From assembly GCF_026627925.1 (NCBI RefSeq), contig NZ_JAPNLE010000009.1:1426001-1490000 (forward strand): 64,000 bases of DNA, read 5' to 3'. Below are positions 9,577 to 20,096 of the stretch, piece by piece (positions within the stretch are counted from its first letter, which is position 1; every line of letters starts with the position of its first letter). This stretch comes from Cupriavidus sp. D39 (GTDB lineage: Bacteria; Pseudomonadota; Gammaproteobacteria; Burkholderiales; Burkholderiaceae). A program made the translations under genes and the position numbers. The notes beneath the pieces were generated by a model. The model was not told the DNA's origin and searched no databases. It worked only from the letters and a program-made list of their open reading frames with translations.

Positions 9577-10539
9577 TTATGAAATTTCGGAATTTGGCGC
9601 CATCCGTGCCTGCCGCAATGCCAGCGGTTCCGGGCCGCCATCGATATGCCCGGCCAGGTCGCGCACCATCGCGGCCATGGCGGCGGGGTCCGCCAGCGGC
9701 AGCCAGTGCCGCGCGCTGACCTCCCGGCGCCACCAGCGCCCCACCCAGCGCGACAGATCCTCGGAGAGCGCCGGCCTGACATAGCGATCCAGCAGCGGCA
9801 CGATCACCTGCACCGGCGCGTGGGCGTGGCGCTCGCCCGGAGAAAGCAGGCGCGGCAGCATATTGGCGCGGTACAGCGCCAGCCCAAAGCAGCCGTCCGC
9901 GATCTGGGTGGGATTCCGATCCGCCTCGATGCGCTCGGTCCGCTTCAGGTAAAGCGGCCAGGCGCGGCCCATCCAGAGCCGCCAGCTGAGTTCCGGCAGC
10001 CACGGCAGGTGGAAGAGATAGATGTACCAGGACGAGGCCATCTGCCGCAGCGAGCGTGAAAGCGCCGTGAACGACAGGCGCCGGTTTCCCCGCATCCAGT
10101 GGCCGACATGGTCCAGGCAAGGCCCGGAGCACGACGTGAACGAGGCGATGCGGCCGCGCAGACGTGGCTCGGTGACAAACTCCCAGCACTGGATCGAGCC
10201 CCAGTCATGGCCGACCAGGTGGACGGGCGCATGCGGCGAGACGGCATCGATCACCGCGCTGAAGTCTTGCGCCAGCCGCTCCAGGCGGTAGGCCGCCACC
10301 CCTTTGGGCGCCGTAGAGCCGCCGGCGCCCCGCACGTCATAGGCAACTACGTAATAGTCATTGGCCAGCAGCGGCGCCACGCCATGCCAGACGGCGCTGT
10401 TGTCCGGATAGCCGTGCACCAGCACGATGGCCGGGCGCGCGGGATCGCCCCAGGTCTTGACGGCAAGCCGCACGTCGCCGGACTGGACGAAGCGCTGGTT
10501 GGGAAGGGAGTTGGAAGCTTGCATGCTTGACCATGACAT
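9577..10539 (-). CDS. alpha/beta-fold hydrolase with an Asp nucleophile elbow
   Basis: A 320-residue alpha/beta hydrolase. HGYPDNSAVW forms the oxyanion region and GHDWGS is the nucleophile elbow with aspartate, as in epoxide hydrolases and haloalkane dehalogenases. The C-terminal part is divergent and the catalytic histidine is not obvious. Similar domains also occur fused to short-chain dehydrogenases. The start at 10539 is uncertain: an in-frame ATG lies at 10524 and neither has a strong ribosome site. No operon partner; the substrate is unknown. Confidence 0.75.
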   Translation of the reverse strand: MSWSSMQASNSLPNQRFVQSGDVRLAVKTWGDPARPAIVLVHGYPDNSAVWHGVAPLLANDYYVVAYDVRGAGGSTAPKGVAAYRLERLAQDFSAVIDAVSPHAPVHLVGHDWGSIQCWEFVTEPRLRGRIASFTSCSGPCLDHVGHWMRGNRRLSFTALSRSLRQMASSWYIYLFHLPWLPELSWRLWMGRAWPLYLKRTERIEADRNPTQIADGCFGLALYRANMLPRLLSPGERHAHAPVQVIVPLLDRYVRPALSEDLSRWVGRWWRREVSARHWLPLADPAAMAAMVRDLAGHIDGGPEPLALRQARMAPNSEIS

Positions 10540-10620
10540 CGGACGATGGAATGGTTGCCGATGCTACGCCAAGACCCGCCGCGCGGCGAGCGCGCGGCGT
10601 GGCGTTTCAAACGCGAGGGG

Positions 10621-11022
10621 CTAGCGGGCGCGCCGGTAGGCTACCCAGTCGCCGGAATCGATGCGCGGCAGGCCCGCGACCGCCTCCTCGCCCACCGGAT
10701 AAAGCAGGCAGCTGACGGCTTGTTCGCCAACCGCCACCACGCGCTCCTCGCGCACAAACAACGAGGCCTGGCCCGGATAGACTTCTTCGATCTCGTCGAG
10801 CACAGGCACCAGCGCGGCATCGACCTCGTACAAGTCGCCCGCCACGCCGGGCGCGGCGGCGTCCAGCACCAGGCCGGGATACGTGCCGAAGTCATAGAGC
10901 CGCCCCGGCACGGTCGCGCTGCCGATCAGGCGCGGCGCGGCAATGCCGTGCTTGCGCGCGGCCGCGTTGAGGTCGTTGACTTCGCCCGCGCGCAGCGTGC
11001 CATAGACAAAGACCACCGGCAT
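10621..11022 (-). CDS. gamma-glutamylcyclotransferase-family protein
   Basis: A 133-residue protein beginning [15 protein letters not shown], the GGCT-fold glycine/Tyr-Gly-Thr-Leu motif. [12 protein letters not shown] and a central GDLYEVD follow; the Glu of the [13 protein letters not shown] segment is in place. Family members cleave gamma-glutamyl amines or peptides by cyclisation. The start at 11022 is preceded by GGAGGG and lies 2 nt past the broken rraA, so the two are probably cotranscribed. Confidence 0.82.
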   Translation of the reverse strand: MPVVFVYGTLRAGEVNDLNAAARKHGIAAPRLIGSATVPGRLYDFGTYPGLVLDAAAPGVAGDLYEVDAALVPVLDEIEEVYPGQASLFVREERVVAVGEQAVSCLLYPVGEEAVAGLPRIDSGDWVAYRRAR

Positions 11023-11024
11023 GC

Positions 11025-11521
11025 TCAGCCCTCCAGCTTGGTGTCCGCCACCAGCACGCCATCGGCGTCGGCATAGACCCAGTTGCCCGGCCGCACCACG
11101 GCGCCGGGCATCTGCACGGTGACCTCGCGCTCGCCCACATTGCGCTTCTGGCTCTTCTGCGGATGCAGGGCCAGGGCGCGCAGGCCGATATCGCACACCG
11201 CAAGCTCCCCGCTGTCACGCACGCAGCCATTGACGATGATGCCGACCCAGCCGTTCTTCTCGGCCAGCACGCCAAGGTTGCCCCCACCAGCGCGCAGCGC
11301 AGCGAGCCGCCGCCATCGACCACCAGCACGCGGCCGTTGCCGGGCGACTCGACCGCCTCGCGCACCAGCGAGTTATCCTCGAACACTTTCAGCGTGGCCG
11401 CCGGGCCGGAGAACGCGGCGCGCTTGCCGAACTGCTGGAATACCGGCGACAGCACGCGCAGCGAGCCGTCGGCCAGGCGTGCCTCATTGGCGTCGCACAG
11501 GTCAGTGGTAGCAAAGCTCAT
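11025..11521 (-). pseudogene. rraA: RraA-like protein, frameshifted
   Basis: The N-terminal half ([19 protein letters not shown] to [11 protein letters not shown]) and the C-terminal half ([18 protein letters not shown] to the end) of an RraA-family protein lie in different frames. The break falls in a run of five C at 11281-11285; a sixth would restore [15 protein letters not shown] and a 165-residue protein, the normal length. RraA binds and inhibits RNase E, and related proteins are HMG/oxaloacetate aldolases. The missing base may be a sequencing error. Confidence 0.85.
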
Positions 11522-11592
11522 GAAGGACTCCCGAATCAGGAAAGTGGAAATTGGAAATTGAAGGCTGCATGCGGAACCATGGGGCCTAGGGA

Positions 11593-11624
11593 CCGCCCGG
11601 ATCGCGCTAGCGCGATCCGGGCGG
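11593..11624. repeat. Perfect 32-nt palindrome
   Basis: The 16-nt arm CCGCCCGGATCGCGCT is followed immediately by its reverse complement, between the MFS transporter stop and the rraA start. It could form a long hairpin ending transporter transcription, but no T run follows on either strand. Confidence 0.75.
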
Positions 11625-11633
11625 GTGCCGGCG

Positions 11634-12898
11634 TCAGCCGGCGGCCGCCCGCTTGCCCGCCACCTCGCGGCGGGAGCGGTTGCCATTGCCCACGGTGACG
11701 GCGGTGAAGATCGCCAGCATCTGGAAGGCGCCGATCATGAAGAAGACCCAGCTCGGCCAATGCGCATCCATCAGCATGCCGAAGAACAGCGGCCCGCTGG
11801 CCAGGCCGATATCCAGGCCGGAGTAGACCACGCCATAAACCCGGCCCGTGGCGCCAGCGGGGCTGCCGCACGCACCAGCAGGTCGCGCGAAGGCCCGGCC
11901 GTGCCCGCACCGAAGCCGATCACGCCCATCAGCACCGGCACCATCACGGCCGGCAGCACGCCCAGCCCCACCACGATGGCGACCAAGCCGGACAGCGTGA
12001 AGCTCATCGCGATCAGGCGGTCGTGGTTGCTGGTGCGTCCCGCGGCAAAGCCGCCCACGATCATGCCGCCCGCGCTGCACAGCATGTAGACGGTGTACGA
12101 CGCCGTGGCGAGCGTCAGCGGCATGCCGTAGAGCTGGGTCAGCGCGGTCGGCGCGAAGCTCTGGATGCCGGAGAACGAAAAGGTGGTGACGAGGAAGAAG
12201 GCCCAGCAGATCCACACTTGCGGCAGCTTGAGGAACGCCAGCATGCTGCCGCCCGCCTTGGGTGCAGCGCTGGCCGGCCTGGGCGCCGCACCGGCGGCGG
12301 CGCGGGGATCCAGCACATGGCGAAAGGCCAGCAGCACGGCCAGCACGCCAAAGGCCACCGCCGAGGCACAGGCAAGCGCGGTGCGCCAACTGCCGAGCTC
12401 GGCAATGGTCACCAGGAAGATCGGCGCCGCAGCCCAGCCGAGGTTGCCCGAGATGCCATGCACGGAGAACGCATGGCCCAGCCGCGGCTGGGAAACATGC
12501 TTGTTGAGCAAGGTGAAATCGGCGGGATGGAACACCCCGTTGCCGATCCCGGCCACGCCCGCGCCAAGCAGCAGCATCGCGTAGCTCGGGCTGATGGACA
12601 GCAGCAAGGCCGCCGCGCCCAGCAGCCCGAGGCCGCCAAACAGCACCGGCTTTGCGCCAAAGCGGTCCACCACGAAGCCTGACGCGGTCTGCACCACGGC
12701 CGACACGGCAAAGAACACCGTCATCAGCAAACCCAGCTCGGCATAGCTCAGGCCGAACTCGGCCTTGATCCACGGGAAGAGAGGCGCCAGGAGCAGGTGA
12801 AAGAAGTGGGAAACGCCGTGGGCCAGCCCGACCAGACCGATGACCTGGGCGTCGTGGCGCAGCGGATTGCGAACGGGATCGAGGGTGGCAGCAGTCAT
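11634..12898 (-). pseudogene. MFS transporter, frameshifted
   Basis: A major-facilitator permease with about 12 membrane segments. The frame from 12898 (MTAATLDPVRNPLRHD) runs to LLVRAAAP, after which the matching sequence (GATGRVYGVVYSGLDIG to GKRAAAG) continues in another frame. The break coincides with GGGG at 11859-11862; one more base restores a 421-residue protein of normal length. The first half (FHPADFTLLNKHVS, HGISGNLGWA) resembles fosmidomycin-resistance/nitrate-type MFS carriers. The substrate is unknown; a sequencing error is possible. Confidence 0.82.
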
Positions 12899-12985
12899 TG
12901 GGCGGCTATCGGGCTGGGCTTGGCATGGCGCGCCGGCCATGCTGCCAGGCACAAGAAGCGCGCTGCGAATACCGCATCATAGAGT

Positions 12986-13009
12986 AAAAGCACCCCTGGC
13001 AGGGGTGCT
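12986..13009 (-). terminator. Rho-independent terminator after the LytTR regulator
   Basis: On the minus strand the AGCACCCCT stem pairs with AGGGGTGCT around a 3-nt loop, followed by TTTTA. It sits just past the response-regulator stop. Confidence 0.8.
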
Positions 13010-13016
13010 CTGCGCG

Positions 13017-13847
13017 CTACATCTGCTTGAACAGATAGGCGTACTGGCGTGCCACCGGCAAGGTTTCCGAGCGATTGCGCAGCTTGAGCGCGAGCCGCCC
13101 CAGCGACTGGTTCACGGCGCTGGCCACGCAGTCGATGTTGACCACCGTGCCGCGATGGATCTGCCAGAAGCGCTCGGGGTCGAGTTGCTGCGACAGCTCG
13201 CGCAGGCTGGTGCGGATCAGCGCTTCGCCGCTGGCGGAAACCACGTTGACATACTTGTCCGTCGCCTCCAGGTAGATCACCTCGTCCACCGGAATGATGC
13301 GGACCTCCTGGCCGACCAGTGCCTTGATAAAGCGCAAGTAGCCATGTTGCGGCGCGCCCGCCGCCTGTTGCGCGGGCCCGCCGCCGCCCGGCTCCAGCGT
13401 CTCGAGGCGCGCCAGCAATTGCGCCAGGCGATCGGTATCGATGGCGGCGCCGCCCTCCTCGCTGGCCTGCGCCTGGGCCGCCAGCCTCGCCTTGAGGCGG
13501 TGCACGGTGGCCTCCAGCCGCTCGGGCTGCACCGGCTTGAGCACGTAGTCGACCGCCTCGCGCTCGAAGGCTTCCAGCGCGAACTGGTCATATGCCGTGA
13601 CGAACACCACCAGCGGCGGCGGATCGAACGCCATGAGCTCGCGCGCCACGTCCATGCCGCTCATGCCAGGCATGCGGATATCGAGAAACGCTACCTGGGG
13701 CTCGTGCTGGCGGGCCGCCTCCAGCGCGGACACGCCGTCATGCACCACGGCGACGATCTGCGCTTCGGGCCAGAGGCTGGACAATTCGGCATGCAAGGCG
13801 CGCGCGAGCAGCGGCTCGTCGTCGGCAATCAACAGGGTCGGGGCCAT
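13017..13847 (-). CDS. LytTR-family response regulator
   Basis: A 276-residue two-component regulator. The receiver domain has the acidic pair at residues 9-10, phospho-acceptor Asp56 in FLDIRMPGMSG, and the conserved Thr and Lys (VTAY, LKPV). A C-terminal LytTR DNA-binding domain (about 165-270) has EVIYLEATDKYVNV and FWQIHRGTVVNI. It follows the histidine kinase gene by about 70 nt and forms the second half of an AlgR/LytR-type pair. The target genes are not apparent from the neighbours. Confidence 0.93.
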   Translation of the reverse strand: MAPTLLIADDEPLLARALHAELSSLWPEAQIVAVVHDGVSALEAARQHEPQVAFLDIRMPGMSGMDVARELMAFDPPPLVVFVTAYDQFALEAFEREAVDYVLKPVQPERLEATVHRLKARLAAQAQASEEGGAAIDTDRLAQLLARLETLEPGGGGPAQQAAGAPQHGYLRFIKALVGQEVRIIPVDEVIYLEATDKYVNVVSASGEALIRTSLRELSQQLDPERFWQIHRGTVVNIDCVASAVNQSLGRLALKLRNRSETLPVARQYAYLFKQM

Positions 13848-13920
13848 GGAAACGGGAGTAAGGGGCGGATCGGTCGAAGCAGTCCAAGCGGCGGTCTAAG
13901 CGCCTAAGCGGCGAGGCGCC

Positions 13921-15111
13921 TCAAGAATGGGAAATGCCTTGCGTGGCGGCGCTCACAGGGGTGATTGCGCGCGCGCCTGCGGCCTTGGCCGCGGGCACCG
14001 GCAGCGGTGCGTGGGCTGCGACAGGCGCCGCCGTGCGCACAACCGGCAACGTCAGCCGGACGATCACGCCGCGCGGCGTGTTTTCTTCCATCTGCATGCT
14101 GGCCGCCGCCCCGAAAATCCGCGCCAGCCGCTCGCGCACATGGGTCAGCCCGAGGCCGGAGCCCTTGGTCACGGCATGCCCGAAACCCACCCCGGTATCG
14201 GTGATCACCACCTGCACGGCGCTGTCGCCCTGCGCCCGGGCCGACAGCACGATCTTGCCGCCACGCATGCACGGCTCGATGCCGTGGCTGACCGCGTTCT
14301 CCACCAGCGGCTGGATCAGCATGGGCGGGATCTCCACCTCCGCCAGCTCGGGCGGGAGCTCGATCTCATAGGCCAGGCGCGTGCCGAAGCGCAGCGCCTG
14401 GATGTCCAGGTAGCTGCGCAGCAGCTCGAACTCCTGGCGCAGCGTGCATTGCTCGGCGCGCGTGTGGGACAGCGACATGCGCAGGAAGCCGATCAGCCGC
14501 TGCAGCAGGCGCCTTGCGGCCTGCTGGTCGGTGGCAATCAGGCAATCCAGGTTGGCCAGGGAGTTGAACAGGAAATGCGGCTCGATCTGCGCCTGCAGGG
14601 CCATCAGTTGCGCGCGCACCAGCTGCTTCTCGGCTTCTTCGCGCTGCAGCGCATCGAGCGCGGCCTGCCGCTCGAGATGCGCGAGCTTCTCCCGTGACCA
14701 GTAGAAGTAAATCATGCTGGCCGACGCAAGCATGCCCACTACCAGGCACATGCGCAGCATATCGGTAGCTTCCTCGAAGGACTTGGCCGGCTCGTTCAGG
14801 ACCACGCGCGTGGTCCAGCTGCCCATGATCACGCCCAGCGGCACGGCCACTGCGGTCAGGCACAGGAAAGGCCAGCGCCGCGGCCTGTCGTTCCACCAGA
14901 TCAGCACGCGGGCAATGTCGATCAGCAGCCAGATCGACAGGCCGATCAGCTGGCTGTAGACGAAGTTGTGCCACAGCGAGCCGCCGGTGCGGAAACCGTA
15001 GTTCAGGCTGACGGCGATGATGGTGTTCGCGCACAGCACGAACACCAGGTCGCGCGCGAGGATCGAGATCCGGGAGGGAATGGCGGCAGGACAGCGATCC
15101 AGCGATTTCAT
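13921..15111 (-). CDS. LytS/YehU-type sensor histidine kinase
   Basis: A 396-residue membrane kinase with four hydrophobic N-terminal segments (about residues 20-135) and a short coiled linker. A His_kinase domain follows with the phospho-acceptor in EPHFLFNSLANLD (His179). The ATPase part has LVENAVSHGI and ITDTGVGFG. The C-terminal 40 residues are Ala/Pro-rich and probably disordered. It is the partner of the adjacent LytTR regulator. No extracellular sensor domain is visible, so the signal may be membrane-derived. Confidence 0.92.
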   Translation of the reverse strand: MKSLDRCPAAIPSRISILARDLVFVLCANTIIAVSLNYGFRTGGSLWHNFVYSQLIGLSIWLLIDIARVLIWWNDRPRRWPFLCLTAVAVPLGVIMGSWTTRVVLNEPAKSFEEATDMLRMCLVVGMLASASMIYFYWSREKLAHLERQAALDALQREEAEKQLVRAQLMALQAQIEPHFLFNSLANLDCLIATDQQAARRLLQRLIGFLRMSLSHTRAEQCTLRQEFELLRSYLDIQALRFGTRLAYEIELPPELAEVEIPPMLIQPLVENAVSHGIEPCMRGGKIVLSARAQGDSAVQVVITDTGVGFGHAVTKGSGLGLTHVRERLARIFGAAASMQMEENTPRGVIVRLTLPVVRTAAPVAAHAPLPVPAAKAAGARAITPVSAATQGISHS

Positions 15112-15154
15112 AGGGGCAAGGTCGGGGACAACTGATCGTTATTGTAGGGGCCGT

Positions 15155-15580
15155 TCACGGGCGCTGCCGTCCTTTGCCCGGCTTATGCGCATCTTGTGCC
15201 TCATTTTCGTGGGCGGTTTCGTCCGTGATGCGGCCATGCAAAGCGGCCCACCACCGCCCCGACAGCACATAGCGAGGAAAGGTGATCCATTGCTCGGCCA
15301 GGATGCGGCGGACAATATCGAGCGGGCCATCGAACGGCTCGGGCCGTACCGCTTCGAGCCGGTGCCCGCGTCCTTGCAGCATCATCGACAAGCCCATGCA
15401 TATCATGCCCAGCCCGATTGCCTGAGCGGACAGCGAGAGCACGCCATAGACGAGCAGCACATTGCCGGCCATGAACATCGGCACCGCGACAATGTGCAGC
15501 AACAGGCTGAGAGGGTGATTGTGATTGCGGGCGTAGCCTTGCCATTGCCAGCGCAGCAGCCCTTGGGGGCGTGCGCTCAT
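15155..15580 (-). CDS. DUF962/Mpo1-like membrane protein
   Basis: A 141-residue protein with two hydrophobic hairpins and the DUF962 histidine pattern: HNHPLSLLLH near the N-terminus and LQGRGHRLE in the middle. This family includes yeast Mpo1, an iron-dependent 2-hydroxy fatty acid dioxygenase. EQWITFPRYVLSGRWW is highly typical of beta-proteobacterial members. The start at 15580 overlaps the upstream small membrane gene by ATGA, so they are cotranscribed. Confidence 0.75.
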   Translation of the reverse strand: MSARPQGLLRWQWQGYARNHNHPLSLLLHIVAVPMFMAGNVLLVYGVLSLSAQAIGLGMICMGLSMMLQGRGHRLEAVRPEPFDGPLDIVRRILAEQWITFPRYVLSGRWWAALHGRITDETAHENEAQDAHKPGKGRQRP

Positions 15581-15783
15581 GGCTTCTGCCCTCCCTGGCT
15601 GGCGCGGCGCCAGGCCAGGCGGCGCACGAGCACGATGGCGCCCAGGGCGATCAGCAGCACGGGCCAGCCCTCGCGTAGCAGATAGGCCGGCAGGATGCCG
15701 CCATTCTGCGCGAGGAGCACCGCGCCCAGTGCAATCAGGATGATCGGGGCGATCAGCCCCTTGCCGCCACGGCCTTGCTTCAT
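15577..15783 (-). CDS. small LiaF-TM/DUF5668-like membrane protein
   Basis: A 68-residue protein with two membrane segments: IAPIILIALGAVLLAQN and WPVLLIALGAIVLVRR. This matches the duplicated hairpin of the LiaI/LiaF-TM family, which is linked to envelope stress sensing. GAGGAG precedes ATG at 15783. Its stop overlaps the start of the DUF962 protein gene. Function unknown. Confidence 0.7.
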   Translation of the reverse strand: MKQGRGGKGLIAPIILIALGAVLLAQNGGILPAYLLREGWPVLLIALGAIVLVRRLAWRRASQGGQKP

Positions 15784-16012
15784 CGCGCTCTCCTCGCGTG
15801 CGGACCCGCGCACCGTCGATATTGCAGTGCATCAAGCCATGTGGCGGCAGCAATCTATGCCACCACGGACAGTGGTGACTTTACGCGGACACCGGCCGGG
15901 ACGAAAGTGGCGTGCGACGAATGGAAAGCGGATGGCGCGAAAGGCGAGGATGCGGCGCGATCGGCACCGCGGCCTCTGCGGGCCAATGAGACCCATGAGG
16001 CCCAGGAAGCCG

Positions 16013-16959
16013 TCAGGCCTCGACCACCTGCCCGCCCGCTGGCTCGGACAGCGCGCTGCTGACCGTGTCGCGCGAGAGATGCGGCGCGAACATGTTGATG
16101 AAGGCATGCGCGTAGCCGCGCAGGTAGGCGCCGCGGCGCACGGCCACGCTAGTGGTGTTGGGCTCGAACAGGTGGTCGGCCGCGATCCGCACCAGCCCGG
16201 CGTCCTTGCGTTCGTCGTAGGCCATCGAGGCGATGATGCCCACGCCCAGTTCCAGCTCGGCGTACGTCTTGATGACGTCCGCGTCCATGGCGGTCAGCAC
16301 GATTTCCGGCTGCAGCCCGGCGGCGGCGAAGGCGCCATCGATCTTGCGGCGCCCGGTGAAGCCGGCGTCGTAGGTAATGATCGGGAAGCCGGCGATGTCT
16401 TCCAGCGTCGGCTCCGGTAGGAGCGTCAGGGGTGCTCGGGCGAGACCACCAGCACGTGGCGCCAGGTGTAGGCCTCGAACGAGGTCAGCCCGGCCTCGCT
16501 GGCCACCGCCTCGGTCGCGATGCCGATATCGGCCTGGCCGCACAGCACCAGCTCCACGATATGCGCGGGCGAGGCTTCCTGTAACGCCAGCGTCACATGG
16601 GGGTAGGCGCGGCGGAAGCTCTGCACCACCTTGGGCAAGGCATAGCGGGCCTGGGTGTGGGTGGTGGCCACCGTGAGGCGGCCGGTATGGCGCCCGGCGA
16701 ATTCGTCGCCCGCCTGGCGCAGGTTCTCGGCCTCGAGCAGCAGGCGTTCGACGATGCGCACGATTTCACGCCCGGGCTCGGTCAGGCCGGTCAGGCGCTT
16801 GCCGTAACGCTCGAAGATCTCGACGCCAAGCTCCTCCTCCAGCTCGCGGATCTGGCGCGACACGCCGGGCTGCGAGGTGTAGAGCGCATTGGCCACCTCG
16901 GTCAGGTTGAATTGGCGGCGCACCGCCTCGCGGATGGAACGTAGTTGCTGGAAGTTCAT
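16013..16959 (-). pseudogene. cysB: CysB-like LysR regulator, frameshifted
   Basis: The N-terminal half ([40 protein letters not shown]) is the CysB helix-turn-helix, and the C-terminal half (TLEDIAGFPIITYDAGFTG, TAMDADVIKTYAELELGVG) is the CysB effector domain. They are separated by a stop after VVSPEHP. GGGG at 16429-16432 is one base short; restoring it gives EHPLTLLPEPTLEDIAG and a 315-residue protein, the normal length. CysB activates sulfate and sulfonate assimilation in response to N-acetylserine. It is translationally coupled to cysA (4-nt overlap). Confidence 0.9.
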
Positions 16960-18080
16960 TGTGCGGCTCCTGCCGGCGTGCCCCTGGCGCTAGCCGGGGC
17001 GGATGAATGGGGTTGGACGAAGACACGCAGCCGGCGCGGCCGCACGGCGAGCAGTTCGCCCTCGCGGAAGCCCTGGTGGCGGAAGCGCTCGAGCGGCAGC
17101 GCCACCTCGATGACTTCCTGGGTGTCTTCACGTTCCAGTTCGAGCTGGGCCACGGGGCCCAGGGTGAGCGCGCGGCGCAGCGTCACGGCAATGCCGTCGG
17201 TGCCGGGCGAATAGCGCTCGAGATCGAGATCGTGCGGGCGGACATAGGCCACGGCATCGCCGGCGGTTTCATGGCCGCTGCCGATCACCGGCAGGATCGA
17301 GTCGCCGGTGTGCAGCAGGCCGCCCCGCTCCCCAACCTCGAGCCGGCCGTGGAACAGGTTGACGTTGCCGAGAAAGCCGAACACGAACGGCGTGGCCGGA
17401 TGGTTGTACACCGCCTCCGGCGTGCCCGCCTGCTCGACATGGCCGCGGTTCATCAGCACCACCTGGTCGGCCACTTCGAGCGCTTCTTCCTGGTCGTGGG
17501 TGACGAACACGCTGGTGACATGGAGCTCGTCGTGCAGGCGCCGCAGCCAGCGGCGCAGTTCCTTGCGCACCTTGGCATCGAGCGCGCCGAACGGCTCGTC
17601 GAGCAGCAGCACGCGCGGCTCCACCGCCAGCGCGCGGGCCAGCGCAATGCGCTGGCGCTGCCCGCCGGACAACTGCGGCGGATAGCGCTCGGCCAGCCAG
17701 TCGAGCTGCACCAGCTCCAGCAGCGCGCGCACCTTGTCGCGGATCTGCGCCTCGCTGGGGCGCTCGGCACGCGGCTTGACGCGCAGGCCGAAGGCCACGT
17801 TCTCGAACACCGTCATGTGCTTGAACAGCGCGTAGTGCTGAAACACAAAGCCAACCTGGCGCTGGCGCACGTGCTGGTGCGAGGCGTCGCGCCCTTCCAG
17901 CAGGATCTGGCCAGCGTCCGCGCGTTCCAGGCCGGCAATGATCCGCAGCAGCGTGGTCTTGCCGCAGCCCGAGGGGCCCAGCAGCGCCGTCAGCTGGCCT
18001 TCGTCGAAATCGAGGGTGACGTCGTCGAGCGCAACGAAATTGCCAAAGCGCTTCCGCACATTCTTGACCTGGATGCTCAT
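16956..18080 (-). CDS. cysA: sulfate/thiosulfate ABC transporter ATP-binding protein
   Basis: A 374-residue ATPase of the CysTWA importer on the cytoplasmic face. Walker A is GPSGCGKTT, the signature [15 protein letters not shown], Walker [13 protein letters not shown] and the switch histidine is in [11 protein letters not shown]-terminal TOBE-type extension follows from about residue 240. The start overlaps the cysW stop by four bases and its own stop overlaps the cysB start, so cysW-cysA-cysB are translationally coupled. Confidence 0.95.
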   Translation of the reverse strand: MSIQVKNVRKRFGNFVALDDVTLDFDEGQLTALLGPSGCGKTTLLRIIAGLERADAGQILLEGRDASHQHVRQRQVGFVFQHYALFKHMTVFENVAFGLRVKPRAERPSEAQIRDKVRALLELVQLDWLAERYPPQLSGGQRQRIALARALAVEPRVLLLDEPFGALDAKVRKELRRWLRRLHDELHVTSVFVTHDQEEALEVADQVVLMNRGHVEQAGTPEAVYNHPATPFVFGFLGNVNLFHGRLEVGERGGLLHTGDSILPVIGSGHETAGDAVAYVRPHDLDLERYSPGTDGIAVTLRRALTLGPVAQLELEREDTQEVIEVALPLERFRHQGFREGELLAVRPRRLRVFVQPHSSAPASARGTPAGAAQ

Positions 18081-19015
18081 GATGCCTGTCCTTGCAATTT
18101 GCCAGCGCTCGGGTTCTCCGGCGCAAAGTTCTCGTCTTCCCTGTGCTCGCGGCTCGCCCGGTATTCCACCAGCGTCTTGATGCCGAGCGTGACCAGGGCC
18201 AGCAGTGTGAGCAGCGACGCCACCGCGAAGGCTGCGGCGAAGTTGTATTCGTTGTAGAGAATTTCCACGTGCAGTGGCATGGTGTTGGTGAGGCCGCGGA
18301 TATGGCCCGACACCACCGAGACCGCGCCGAACTCGCCCATTGCCCGCGCGTTACACAGGATCACGCCATACAGCAGGCCCCAGCGGATATTGGGTAGCGT
18401 GATGCGGCGGAAGGTCTGCCAGCCCGAGGCACCCAGCACGATGGCGGCCTCCTCTTCCTCGCTGCCTTGCGCCTGCATCAGCGGGATCAGCTCGCGCGCC
18501 ACAAAGGGAAAGGTGACGAAGATGGTGGCCAGTACGATGCCCGGCACCGCGAACATGATCTTGATGTCGTGCGCCTCCAGCCACGGTCCCAGCCAGCCCT
18601 GCGCGCCGAACAGCAGCACATAGACCAGGCCGGAGATCACCGGCGACACCGAGAACGGCAGGTCGATCAGCGTGGTCAGCAGGCTCTTGCCGCGAAAATC
18701 GAACTTGGCGATGGCCCAGGACGCCGCCACGCCGAACACCACATTGAGCGGCACCGCGATGGCGGCCACCAGCAATGTGAGCTGGATCGCGGCCACGGCA
18801 TCGGGCTCGACCAGCGAATCAAGATAAGTCTGCACGCCTTTGCGCAGCGCTTCATAAAAGACCGAAGCCAGCGGGATGAACAGGAACAGCGCCAGGAACA
18901 GCACCGCGATGGCGATCAGGGTGTAGCGCACCCACGGCGCTTCACCCGTGGCATCCCGGAAACGCGCGGCGGGGGCAGCACGGCCGCCCAGGCCCTTGGT
19001 AGCGACGCCGGCCAT
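18077..19015 (-). CDS. cysW: sulfate ABC transporter permease CysW
   Basis: A 312-residue inner-membrane permease with six hydrophobic segments and the binding-protein-dependent transport signature [19 protein letters not shown], which docks with the ATPase. [15 protein letters not shown] is highly characteristic of CysW. It lies 1 nt after cysT and overlaps cysA. It forms the translocation channel together with CysT. Confidence 0.95.
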   Translation of the reverse strand: MAGVATKGLGGRAAPAARFRDATGEAPWVRYTLIAIAVLFLALFLFIPLASVFYEALRKGVQTYLDSLVEPDAVAAIQLTLLVAAIAVPLNVVFGVAASWAIAKFDFRGKSLLTTLIDLPFSVSPVISGLVYVLLFGAQGWLGPWLEAHDIKIMFAVPGIVLATIFVTFPFVARELIPLMQAQGSEEEEAAIVLGASGWQTFRRITLPNIRWGLLYGVILCNARAMGEFGAVSVVSGHIRGLTNTMPLHVEILYNEYNFAAAFAVASLLTLLALVTLGIKTLVEYRASREHREDENFAPENPSAGKLQGQAS

Positions 19016-19016
19016 T

Positions 19017-19961
19017 TCAGCTCTCCTTGTCCGGCGCCACGGAAGCGCGCACTGCCTGGTGGTGACGGCGCGTCCACGCTTGCAGCAGGTTGATCAGCAG
19101 CAACAGCGCGAAGGAGATCACCAGCATCACCACCGCTACCGCGGTAGCGCCCGCGTAGTCGTATTGCTCCAGCTTGGAATAGATCATCAGCGGGGCGATC
19201 TCGGAGACCATCGGCATATTGCCGGAGATGAACACCACCGAGCCGTACTCGCCGGTGCCCCGTGCGAACGACAGCGCAAACCCCGTCAGCAGCGCCGGCA
19301 GGATGGTCGGCAGGATCACGCGGACAAAGGTCTGCAGGCGCGTGGCGCCCAGGCTGGCCGCGGCTTCTTCCAGCTCCTGCTCCGCGTCTTCGAGCACCGG
19401 CTGCACCGTGCGCACCACGAACGGCAGCCCGATAAAGGTCAGCGCCACCACCACGCCCAGCGGGGTGAAAGCCACCTTGACGCCCAGCGGCTCCAGGTAG
19501 CGGCCGATCCAGCCGTTGCCGGCGAACAGCGCGGTCAGGGCAATGCCGGCCACCGCGGTGGGCAGGGCAAAGGGCAGGTCGACCAGCGCATCGATCAGGC
19601 GCTTGCCGGGAAAGCGGTAGCGCACCAGCACCCAGGCAACGATCAGCCCGAACACCGTGTTCACGATGGCGGCGATCAGCGAGGCGCCGAAGCTCAGTTG
19701 CAGGGAGGCGACCACCCGGGGCGAGCTCACCGCGGTCCAGAAGGCCTCCCAGGTCATGGTGAAGGTCTTGAGGAAGGTGGCCGACAGCGGGATCAGGACG
19801 ACCAGCGTCAGGTAGAACAGCGTGAAGCCCAGCGAGAGGCCGAAGCCTGGCAGCACGGTAAAGCGCTGCTTGCCTGGCTTGGCGGGCGCGCTTTTGCGCG
19901 CTTGGCGGTCATCCGGCCGCGCCGGGGGCGGATTGTCCGCCAAGGAAATCGAGGGTGGCAT
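19017..19961 (-). CDS. cysT: sulfate ABC transporter permease CysT
   Basis: A 314-residue inner-membrane permease (also called CysU). Six membrane segments follow a proline-rich cytoplasmic N-terminus of about 40 residues; the EAA-loop is [20 protein letters not shown] and [16 protein letters not shown] is typical of CysT. The start at 19961 ([10 protein letters not shown]) is taken because upstream codons encode a non-conserved arginine-rich stretch. The start is a little long for the family, so an internal start is possible. First gene of the cysTWA-cysB unit. Confidence 0.93.
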   Translation of the reverse strand: MPPSISLADNPPPARPDDRQARKSAPAKPGKQRFTVLPGFGLSLGFTLFYLTLVVLIPLSATFLKTFTMTWEAFWTAVSSPRVVASLQLSFGASLIAAIVNTVFGLIVAWVLVRYRFPGKRLIDALVDLPFALPTAVAGIALTALFAGNGWIGRYLEPLGVKVAFTPLGVVVALTFIGLPFVVRTVQPVLEDAEQELEEAAASLGATRLQTFVRVILPTILPALLTGFALSFARGTGEYGSVVFISGNMPMVSEIAPLMIYSKLEQYDYAGATAVAVVMLVISFALLLLINLLQAWTRRHHQAVRASVAPDKES

Positions 19962-20096
19962 GTTGTCTCGTCTGTGCCGTCGTATCCGCCTCCGGAGAAG
20001 GGCTTCCGAGCGGGATTCGCTGGAAACCGAAGCAGCGGGGGCGGCTTCTTTATGACGCCGGCGCATAACGCTCCGGCCTACGAGACAAATTCTGCA

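Noticed and set aside
12840..13907. Plus-strand frame of 355 codons over the LytTR gene
   Set aside because: It overlaps the complete response regulator on the other strand and shows only biased composition.
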